In this document: in pieces, positions 39,501 to 51,500 of the stretch
How positions within the stretch are numbered: the first letter of the stretch is position 1
Layout: the number at the start of each line of letters is the position of its first letter
Assembly (NCBI GenBank): GCA_949775045.1
Contig: OX459096.1
Location: forward strand, 42,652,379 to 42,716,378
Reading direction: 5' to 3'
Source of the DNA: Metridium senile
Taxonomy: Eukaryota; Cnidaria; Anthozoa; Actiniaria; Metridiidae
Length of the DNA: 64,000 nucleotides
Made by a program: the position numbers and the translations under genes
Notes under the pieces: generated by a model
What the model saw: only the letters and a program-made list of their open reading frames with translations
Database searches by the model: none
Told to the model about the DNA's origin: nothing

Positions 39501-42500
39501 CACAGTTGCAGTCACAGTTGCAGGCACTGTCACAGTCACAGTCACAGTCACAGACACAGTCACAATCACAGTCACAGACACAGTTGCAGTCACAGTTGCA
39601 GTTACAGTTGCAGTCACAATCACAGTTGCAGTCGCAGTTGCAGTTGCAGTTGCAGTTACAGTTGCAGTCACAATCACAGTTGCAGTCGCAGTTGCAGTTG
39701 CAGTTGCAGTTACAGTTGCAGTCACAATCACAGTTGCAGTCGCAGTTGCAGTTGCAGTCACAGTTGCAGTCGCAGTCACAGTCACAGCCACAGTCACAAT
39801 CAGTCATAACCACAGTTGCAGTCACAGTCACAGTCACAGTCACAGTCACAGTCACAGTCACAGTCACAGTCACAGTCACAGTCACAGTCACAGTCACAGA
39901 CACAGTCACAATCACAGACACAGACACAGTTGCAGTTACTGTCACAGTCACAGTCACAGTTGCAGTCACAGTTGCAGTCACAGTCACAGTCACAGACACA
40001 GTCACAATCACAGTTGCAGTCGCAGTTGCAGTTGCAGTTGCAGTTACAGTTGCAGTCACAATCACAGTTGCAGTCGCAGTTGCAGTTGCAGTCACAGTTG
40101 CAGTCGCAGTCACAGTCACAGCCACAGTCACAATCAGTCATAACCACAGTTGCAGTCACAGTCACAGTCACAGTCACAGTCACAGTCACAGTCACAGTCA
40201 CAGTCACAGTCACAGTCACAGTCACAGACACAGTCACAATCACAGACACAGACACAGTTGCAGTTACTGTCACAGTCACAGTCACAGTTGCAGTCACAGT
40301 TGCAGTCGCAGTCACAGTCACAGCCACAGTCACAATCAGTCATAACCACAGTCACAGTCACAGTCACAGTCACAGTCACAGTCACAGTCACAGTCACAGT
40401 CACAGTCACAGACACAGTCACAATCACAGACACAGACACAGTTGCAGTTACTGTCACAGTCACAGTCACAGTTGCAGTCACAGTTGCAGTCACAGTTGCA
40501 GTCACAGTCACAGTCACAATCACAGTCACAGACACAGTTGCAGTCACAGTCACAGTCACAGTCACAGTCACATTCACTGTCACAGACACAGTTACAGTCA
40601 CAGTCACAGTTACAGTCACTGTCACAGTCACAATCACAGTCACAGACACAGTTGCAGTCACAGTTGCAGGCACTGTCACAGTCACAGTCACAGACACAGT
40701 CACAATCACAGTCACAGACACAGTTGCAGTCACAGTTGCAGTTACAGTTGCAGTCACAATCACAGTTGCAGTCGCAGTTGCAGTTGCAGTTGCAGTTACA
40801 GTTGCAGTCACAATCACAGTTGCAGTCGCAGTTGCAGTTGCAGTCACAGTTGCAGTCGCAGTCACAGTCACAGCCACAGTCACAATCAGTCATAACCACA
40901 GTTGCAGTCGCAATCACAGTTGCATTCACATTTGCAGTCACATTTGCAGTCACAATCACAGTTGCAGTCGCAGTCATAACCACAGTTGCAGTTGCATTCA
41001 CATTTGCAGTCACAATCACAGTTGCAGTCGCAGTCATAACCACAGTTACAGTCACAGTTGCAGTCACAATTGCAATCACAATCACAGTTGCAGTCACTGT
41101 TGCAGTCACAGTCACAGTTGCAGTCACAATCACTGTTGCAGTCGCAGTCGCAGTCACAGTTGCAGTCACAATCGCAGTTGCAGTCACTGTTGCAGTCACA
41201 GTTGCAGTCACAATCACAGTTGCAGTTGCAGTCACAATCACAGTTGCAATCAGAATCACAGCTGCAGTCAGAATCACAGTTGCAGTCATAATCACAGTTG
41301 CAGTCATAATCACAGTTGCAGTCACAGCTGCAGTTACAGTTGTCATAGGTGCAGTTTCCTGATTTACCTTATTGTGGTTTAAGGACTCAACGACCGTTCA
41401 TTTGAGCAAGGTTATGTATGGAGCGATGGTAGTCCCGTGTCGTACACACATTGGTCAGGCAATCAGCCCAATGATAATCAAGGTACTGAGAACTGTGTTG
41501 ACATGTGGTCAGGCTCTGGGGACTGGACTGATAGAGTCTGTACTTGGAAAAGGGGTTATATTTGCAAAGCCAAACTTGGTAAGTAGACCTCAGCCACCTA
41601 CAGACCATGATTATTTTCGTTTATTCATTGCATAGCCTGAGCCTTGATAGGACTTAATATATATCCTTTATAGTATTCCGTGGCAAGGCAAGAAATGCAT
41701 GTACCATTAGGAACACATAAAAATACCTCGTGATTTTCTTTACTATTAAACTTATCGGTAATGATAAGGTTGGGTACCTCAATGCTGCCCCACAAGGACG
41801 CGCATGTCCCTGGCGACAAGACAGTAACCATGGTAACCATCCACGGTCCACTGCCTGACACCCGTCACACTGACTCAGTCAGTGGAAATGTATACTTACC
41901 TAAGAGAACATACTTACCAGGGAGAGGAGGGTGGGAGCAGCAAAACTATGCATACACAGCGAGGATCAACAAGATCTGAGCAGCATGCTCACTTGCAGGC
42001 CCCTGCACAGCTCGGGATGACCCCCGCACAGACAACAACCGCTGACCATCGTTTGCATATAAGACTCGGCTACTGGAATCCAAAGATGCAAGCAATTGCC
42101 TCTAGTTTAACCTCGCCTAAATTACATTTAGCCACATTAGTATTTTGTCTTTTATAATGTACACTGTAGAAATTCACTCGAATCTGATTGGGCAAGACGA
42201 GTACAATTAAATCGTAAATTGTACTCGCCTAAAAGGCCTAAAAGGTTCGTCCAATTTTGAAAACTTTCAAAACATCACTCGTACTTATTGATTACTAATT
42301 GTACTCAACATCGTGCGATTTCCTATACTAATTATCAATCGAGGCCAAGACTCATTAATGAATCGTTTTTAATTAGTTCTTTATCCACACTGGCTTTGTC
42401 CACGTTTGTTGACTTATTGTCACAAATGCACATTTGTAATATTACGATATCCCACCTTCTTATGTTTTTATTAATTTCTTTGAACTTCCTAAATTGAAAG

Positions 42501-45500
42501 AAAAGAATTATCTAGCACACAATGTCATTTGATATTCATATCAGTATTGAAGGAATTTATATATTTGTATTGTTGATGTTATAGAATGTTCGTCTCCACT
42601 TGGAATGTCCAGTGGTAATATAACCAATGCCCAGATAAATGCAACATCATTCCTTGATGTCTTGCATACCCCTGTAATGGCTAGAATCAATGGAACTAGT
42701 GGTTGGTGTGCAGCTGATAAAGACAAAACCCCGTATTTTGAGGTAAATATCGAAATTTTTATAGGTATTATTCTCTGACAAAACAATTTAAATATTTTTA
42801 ATACTTATTTAAACATTACATCCACCCAGCTATAATTGTTTGTATTTATGCTACCATATTACAAATGAGACGAAATATAATAAATCATCAGGGATGAGAT
42901 GGCAGGTCAAGAGAGGTCAATCTATTCCAATCCAATCTTCAAAGACGCGATTTTCTTGCGCTCGATTCTCGAAAAAAAAATGTTTTGGCGAGAAACTCGA
43001 ACGCAAAAAATCGAGTTTTCAAAGCAGTTCATTCAAAGTTTTATTTGAATCAAGAATTTTGAAGGCGGCCTGTCGTCCCCATCATCTCGAAACAAACTGA
43101 CTTCTTTTTGTCATGGCTATATTGTATGCTGCTGTAGAAACATTTGCCTTAATACAAACGTATTGATGTGTATTGATTATCTATACAGGTAGATTTGATG
43201 GATCAGATGGAGATCGCTAAGATAGGAGTCCAAGGTGTCATGCTATATACTACACAATTCTTTATAAAATCGTTTATTCTGTCATATGCAGAATATAAGG
43301 GCCAATGGATGCCCTATCAAGTCAATGGCGTCAATAGGGTAAGGACTTTGGATTGCACATTGTGTGCAAAAATACATTAACAAAACACTTAGCAGTAGAC
43401 GTCGGAGTTCCATCTGAACGTATATGGTTATCATAATTGTTTGCATCAGTTATAAGTCATCATCAATATTATTTTCATTATACCATTATTATCATCATCA
43501 TCATCATTATCATCCAGTTGTAATCAGTGCTGACTCGTACACAGTCGTCTCTACGTGCGTCCAAGAATGTGCGTGTCACTAAGGAATCCGCCATCTTCGA
43601 ATTTCCCAGTTGCCTCTCTTTTATCCCTAAATCCTTTGCGCGCATGAGGAGAAAGGGTATCATAATAATCATTATATTAATCGTCCATTTTGACGTTTTT
43701 GATAATCATTGTAATAATCAGTATATTTTGAAACATTCAATTGTAATGCATTCCTTTACGTCATGGCTTCACTATATAATTTGTGTTAATTTGAATGTAT
43801 TTGCTCCGTCTTTTTCATATTTTAAGCTGTTTACGGCGAATACCAATTCCAAGCAAATCTCCTACCCTACTGCTGATCCACCAATCAAGGCTCGCTTCAT
43901 AAGAATACAACCGAAAACGTGGAATGTTAAAGCCTGCGCCAAATTTGAATTCTATGGATGTGTACTCGGTTAGTAATACCCGACATCTACTGTATGATCA
44001 CTTTAACTTATGCAAATACTAAAAACATGCAACACAATTCATATCACCAAATGGTGCTATCTCTATTGATTTCTTTTGTCTACTGATATACCTTTCTCTT
44101 GGAGTTGCTCATCATATGTATATGCCTGGCAAGCCACACTTTAATGTAAACCGTCTGAAAAACGGTCCAAAACAAAGATAATAATAATAGTTTTTGGGGG
44201 GATTTAATTTATTATTATAATAATTATTATTTGGCTGTTTTTTTTTTTTTACTAGAGTGCCAAAAACCACTAGGTATCCAATCCAGGCTGATTAGAGATG
44301 AATTGATCAACGCTTCGTCAGAAGCTTCCTCTCACGCTGCTTCTCAAGCCAGGCCTGGTATTGGAAGGGGCTGGTGCCCATTGGTAGGTTAACAACACGG
44401 GAAATAATAGATTTACGTAGGTTACGTAGTAATTACATGTAGAGGATATGTGTATTTTAATGATAAAAATATCCTTGGCAATAAGCAAACATTATTAAAA
44501 ATATCTTTTTAATTAAAACCATTCTGTTTTGTTTAGACAACTGACAAAAACCCTTGGCTTCAATTAACCTGGCCTGGTTTTGCTAAGAGAATTACAAAGA
44601 TAGGGACTTGGGGGACTGGGCCAGGACAGACCACTTACGTCACAAGATACAAGCTGGCATTCAGTGACAATGGTCAAGTGTTTACAGAATACCAAGAGAG
44701 AGGCGTCTCAAGGGTAAGGCGTCAGGCGCAAAGCCCAAAAGTGTGACCGCAGATAATTTATTCACATTCTTTTGACATGTTTGTCTGTAGTTGCTTTGGA
44801 TTCAAATGAACTTAATTCTAGCTATTTTAACCTCAAAATTCATCTGAAGATTGACAAGAAATGTTGACATTTAATCTAGAGGAGTTGATTGAAAAGGTGT
44901 AGAGAAAATATGAATAAATTATCGCCGGTCATTCTTTTGGGCTTTGCGCTGTAATATTGTCCATGGTTTTACTACATGACGTCACAGCAACGTATACATT
45001 TGTAAGGTGAAGGTGACGTCATCTACAATTCATTAGACTTCACGTCTTCACAATAAGGACCGTAGGTCCCGTTTCTCCACACACAATGTACTGGAGGGAC
45101 GTAAAAGAACCCACACCACTTAAAGTAGGAGCTCCCAGTGCTGTGGTCTGACATTACATATCTACATTACAGGGCCTTGACACTGTCATGGTGCCAAGCC
45201 GTTGTAGCATATCCCATAGCCTTTGTACGAAAGAAATGCAATAAAAGCTAAGACTACATTTAACAATGTTTTTTATTTAATTAGGTTTTCCGTGGTAACT
45301 CCGAACCCATCTCTCAGATCGTTCATGCGTTGCTAGATCCAATCAAAACCCAATACTTCCGCATATATCCGCTGGCAGGTGGTCCTGGCGGTATGTGTCT
45401 AAGGTTTGAAATCTACGGATGTGCTAGTGGTAAGTTAAAATTGAAGACAAATAGCGATTGCATCATGCAGTGGAAACATGATTTTAACTTTGCCTTTATT

Positions 45501-48500
45501 GTACATCGTTAACAGGCTGCATTGACCCGCTCGGTCTGGAGACTGGTACCATAGAAGACTCATGGCTAACATCATCTTCAAAACTTGATGACCAACATAC
45601 TCCTGACATGGCTCGTCTAAATGCCCCACGGGGATGGTGTGCGGCACCGACTGACAAAAAACCTTTCCTACGGGTACGAATACAACTCTGTTATAACAAT
45701 TCATGTTTGGATATACAGACCTTATAATAAATATGTTCCTAGATAAAAAAAAAAAGAACCACATTGCACTTGTCCATATGGTTTTGTCCATGGTTTTGAA
45801 ATGCTGCATTATTTTACATTAATTTATGGAGAAAAGCTTTTCACTCAGTTATATTTTTAACGAAAACATTCTACAAAACTGCCACTAATTGTCATTTTCT
45901 AGTGCTAGTCCACAGATAACCTGCATGACATATGCTATTAGTGCATTTCAAGCACTTGTGGCGTAGGCTGCTTGTTTCCTAAGACGACAAAACACACGGC
46001 TGCATTAAAATTGGAAATAAAAATGGATGCTTTTAAATATCCATCAGGAAAACGAACATATATATATATATGAAAATTTATTTTTCAATTTAGCTGCACC
46101 GACACACATGAGATTTGCTGTATATCTTACAGAATCTTTTCTATTGCTATAGGTTTCCCTTGGTAGGATATATCGAATCAGAAAGGTTTCTACACAGGGG
46201 TCACCTGACGGTAAAGGCTATGTCACCTCATTTTATTTGCGGTCCTTCTTCAAAAATGTATGGACGTTTTACCGAGAACTTGGAGACAAATACGTAAGTC
46301 TTTTGTCGTATAGTTAATCTTAATCTTGTACCGGACACAATCAATGAAATAGAAACAACTAGACGCTCTATGAGCGTGAAGTCGGGCTAGTCATTAAATC
46401 AACACAGGAGGCTAAACAATTCTACTTTGGGTTTCCTGTGTTCGTTCCCAAAGCATCATGGGAGACTATACGCGACATGACAGATAGATACATACATGTA
46501 TTGACTAAAAGGTTAACCTAGAGTCGGGCCTTCTAGCCCGACTAACAAGCTAAACAATTGAGTAAAGCTAACCTGAAAAAAAAAACACAGCATGTTTCCA
46601 GTACGTGGGAGCTTTAGTCTATTTCTAACTCAGAACTAAATTAATTAGCATCAACTTTGCTGATCATCTTCCCTGCTAGCAGAGTCAGTCTCGTTTCGAT
46701 TCGGCTTGTCAGATATCACAACGAGAGAGACTCTTATATCAGGGAACTCAGAATCAAACAAAAAGCGAAAGCTGGAACGTCAGCAAACTGGTTTTTAATA
46801 GAATTCTTGATGGTGTCCGACAGATTTTGGGGATAGTCAGTTTAGCATTTTGAACATAAACAATCATGCAAAATGACAGGAATTGATCTCAATTATTTAA
46901 AGATCTGTAAATGTATAGTTTTAATTAAACTGCAGTTTTCGGCTGTCTAGAATTGAAAGTTGTTTACCCATGATGCACTGTTTTTCAGATGTTTACCGCC
47001 AACCACGATGGTTCCACTGTGATATCCAAAACCTTTTACTCTCCTAACCGAGCCGTTCAAGTAGAGTTTCGACCCCAGAAATGGTCTAAAGATGGTCCTT
47101 GCTTGAGAGTAGAGATATTTGGATGCATACCAAGTAAGTAATACACTGATCAAACTATAAAAGGGAAGGGGTATTACAGACACTCGAACCGTCAACACTT
47201 TTGAAAGTTTTTTTGACATGAATTATCGCTTCAAGCCAATCCAAGACATCCTTCTAAACAATACAGATGGAATTTTTTTACAACAACCAATCACGAGTTA
47301 GATCGTTTGCATCTACCGCGGCCCTGTCCGAAATGGAGGGGTTTCACTGTATATCCGGGGTACCGTATGGTAATAGTCTAATGTATTTAATTAATAGAAA
47401 GACAAGAACCGTTTGTGACAGAGCAGATTTCGTATGGCTGTGGAAAGTTCAGTGCCGTGTGCGTGTTTTTTTTTTTTTTTTACAGTTTTAATGTGCCTTG
47501 CCGTGCCTTGACCGCGTTCGTGTCATGATCTTTTCATAGTCATACGACATCTCCTCTATTAGTACATAGATGTTGTTTATTGATTGACGCGTGTTTGTTC
47601 ATAGATAATGTTGTACCCGCTACAAAACGACCAAGTATCGCGCCGACTGGGTCTGTAATACCTACTACATCGCAAAGAGGTAAATATCAATCACAACATA
47701 CCTAAATGACATAACAATTGGGGTTGATTTCTGCTGCAAATATGTCATATTCTATGAAAAGATAGTGGTGATAGGAATTGAGGGCGAGTGGATAAAGAGA
47801 TGTGAGACCCACGAGGAATAAGACAAGATACAAATGGCGAAGATATGAAGAAAAGATCAAAACAGGTGTTATACTTGTTATAAGCCATTTTTTCAAACAT
47901 TTTTACTAGTAGATATTTCGGTCATCATTCGATGAACATCTTCAGAAATACATTGATAAGGTGTTATACTATAGAGACATCAAGGTAAAAGCAGCACTTG
48001 AAAGTAAGAAACTTAACTGAACTTTTTCCTCCAATAAATTGCAGATCTGTCCTACAAAGTAACATTTAAAGTCACTAATGTACAATGGAAAGATGACTAT
48101 TCTGATCGAAAAACTACTTCTTACAAGAGACTTTCTGATAAAATCATTAGCGAGGTATGTTTACTTGAATATTGTGAAAGGACCAATGCTTCTGTATGTG
48201 CGGCTAAAATGTATCGACAGTACTTTGTATATAGTCCATGGGCCAGAGGGGGTCCACGGTACCAGTCAGAGGGACAAATTGTGACCTATATCAGATGAAA
48301 GTTTATCTTATGGTGTTTATAAATTCAAGTGATAGCAATCCTGAAGCGGTAGCTTTTACGTATTTTTTTATATATCTTTTTTTTCAAAATTTCATTTTAG
48401 CATGAAAACGAGGCTGGTGTTATATTTGTTTGTAAAAAATATTTGATGATATTTAAAATATGTTTCAACATCCCAGGTAGCTCACAAACACATAGTTACA

Positions 48501-51500
48501 CAATGTTAAGTCATAAAATCCCGTAAATTCCTTCCAAAAGAAAGTTTTATCCGAAAAATCGAGTACTTAAAAAGTCGCAAAGCATCATGGGACATTTCCA
48601 AGATGGCGGAAAGCATGCATGGTAAGTACCTGAAAAGTCTTTAGTTTTTCAACACTTTATACTACTTTCTTTGCAAATTAACAACTAAACTAACTTGATA
48701 AGTTCCCAAAAACACATTTTTGGAAGAAATTCATGCCTGGCTTAGTCATTTAGGAAAGCAAAACTTACAGAGATTCTAAGTCGGTTCGTAAACGAAGTTA
48801 CTAAAAGGAGCAATATAAATGAGCTACAATGACCTAAAATGACCTACAATAAAGTACAATGAGCTACTATAAGTTGTAGTTACTACAATCCAGACACACT
48901 TCCTTCCAGACAAGCATGAAAACGATGTAAAAACTGCCAATTAATTGCCATTAATTTTACTCACCAACGAAGGCCGTATTTTCTTTGATGCGTTCTCTCT
49001 CGTAACCATAAATTAATAATAAGCTGGAATTATTTGTTATAGTGATTAAAAATACGAGATTCTGCTGAAAATAAAAAAAAAAATGAGTGAAAAAAGCGTA
49101 TATTCCGAACCTGAAGTTCATGATTTGATTCATCCGGTGATGCCTGCATGGTTGTTTTGATCGTATGCCAAAGGAAACCCGCGATCTGAACGAATCACGA
49201 ACATGAAAATATACGCTTTTTTCAATTAAATTTATCACTTTCAGTAGAATCTCGTATTTTTTTTAACTATAACAAATAATTCCAGCTTCTTTTTAATTTG
49301 AATTGTCACGAGAAAGAACGCCTCGAAGAAAATACGTCGTTCGTAGATGAGTGAAGTAAATAGTGGTTCTTAGATTGTTTTTCATGCTTTTCTGGCTTGT
49401 ATTGTGTCTGGCTCGTAATAACTACAACTCACAGTTGCAATTGCTCATTGTAGCATATTGAAGGTCATTGTAGGTCATTGTACCTTATTGTAGGCCATTG
49501 TATACGTAGGTCATCGTAGGTCAGTGTAGCTCATTGCGCCTTTTAGTAACTACGAGTTCGTAATTCGATAAGCAAAACAAAACTAAAAAGAAAACGTTTT
49601 TTTTTTTCATTTTAACAGATTTTGTGAAGCGTCCTCGATTAGAAAAGTGCATCATTCATTGTACTGATGATAATAGTGAAACCTTGACGTCTCCTCAGGA
49701 CATTGAATCATGGAATACATTAGTTAATGCTGCCACAATTAGAAACTACCAACCTGTGCTAGATTTAGCCAAAACCGTAGGCGCACAAGGAGTCCCACAC
49801 ATTTTTTACCATAGAAAATGTCGCAGTATTTTTACGATGAAGCGAGAGTTAGTTAAGTTGTCACAAGGTTACCAGGGAGTTTCCCATACCACCATGGAAA
49901 GTCAAAGTCAAAGACCTGTATCAACTAGACAGGCACCAAACCAAAGTACAACTCTTGACTACATTTGCATTTTCTGTGACAAGAAAAAGAAATACCTCAA
50001 ATGCTCAAGAAGTCGAGAAGCACTAGTTCAATGCACTGACTTGCGTGCTGATCAGTCTGTAAGAACCACAGCCATTGCAAAGGGAGACAGTAAACTCATT
50101 GCTATTGTAACTAGAGAACTGGTAGCCGCTGAAGCATGTTATCACAGGTCATGCTACCGTGAATACACAAGACCCCAAAAAGTAAGCAGCACTGTGCCAG
50201 AAACCGAAACTGAAGGCGACGACAACTATAAAACCATAGAGTCCAAAGCGTTTGAGAAGCTGTTCGAATATATAAGAGTGGATTTACTGGAAAATCCAAG
50301 GTTGATAAAGATGGTTGTGCTAAGAGACCTATTGGCGACTTTCATGCAGTCAATTGGTGCTACTGAAATCACAGAGTCAACCAAAAAACACTTCCGGAGG
50401 AAGTTAGAAGCAGAATTCGGCAACTTGCTGCAGTTTGAGGATTTGTTAGAGAATAACAAGTTGTTTATTATTCCTGCAAATCTTTCAAAGCTGCAGCTGG
50501 CTCGAGAGGTGACACAGCTTACACAACAAAAGGAAAAAGTGGATGTACCTTCGAGAATAACAAATATCCAAGAAGCAGGACTCTGTATTCGAGATGCAAT
50601 CCTTGCCAATACTGCTGAAATGTCATGGCCTCCTAAACCCTCAGAGTTGCGAGAGAGAGATATAAATTTGCCTATGGAACTCACAGCTTTCCTTCACACG
50701 GTGTTAACGGGTAACACAAATATACCAACGGAATCCCCCCAGAGAATTCAGCGCCTTATCAACTCTTTTGGACAAGACATCATATATGGAGTGAGCGGTG
50801 GGCGCCAGAAACCACCAAAACAAATTCTGCTACCATATGCCGTTAAGTCCTTAACCAACAATGTTGAACTGATTCAAATGTTAAACCGATGTGGACATGG
50901 TATCGCTTATTCTCAGCTAGAGGAAATGAATACTGCTCTTTGTCTGCATAAAATGGCTTCCACAACCGAGAATGAAATTCCCTTACCCGAGAATATTCAG
51001 CCATATATAAACACAACACTAGCATGGGACAATATAGATCGACTAGAGGAGACTTTGTCTGGTGCTGGAACCTCCCATCGTGTAAACGGTATTGCTGTTC
51101 AGGCTAGACATTTTGGTCCAAGTCTACCCCCGAAACCAGTAGCAGAGTTAGTAAGAACAAGGAGAAGAAGTATAGATCCTGTTATACACACCGCAGTTCC
51201 CCATTACAACGCTGGAGAGCGATGTGGTCCTCGTGCTAGAGGATATGTTAAAGTTACAGCAGAACAGTTGGAAGCAAATGCACGACAGAAAAACTTGCTT
51301 TGGATCTTGGTACGTCTCCATGCCAAAGAGAGACAGAGGGTCAGCAGTTGGACAGGGTTCAATATTTCTGTTCGCAACAAAGTTCAAGTCTCAAAGGACA
51401 ACATTGGATACCTACCAACCATCAATTCTCCTGCTACAGACATCGCTACAGTGCACGAGGTATTATTGCAGTCACTGAAAATAAAGAACAGTCTTCAGCT

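Noticed and set aside
38901..41382. Open frames of 250-460 codons in the hexanucleotide array on both strands
   Set aside because: A hexamer without stops opens all frames; the splice sites around it join CTLD-9 correctly.
41885..42060. Possible U1 snRNA gene
   Set aside because: Only the first ten bases (ATACTTACCA) match; the stem-loop and Sm-site sequence that should follow do not.
43478..43672. Minus-strand frame beginning MADSLVTRTF
   Set aside because: Short, no splice support, and AAGATGGCGG occurs in several unrelated intron places here.
50226..50684. Minus-strand frame of 152 codons inside the nuclease-like gene
   Set aside because: Antisense shadow of a 4.6-kb coding exon.
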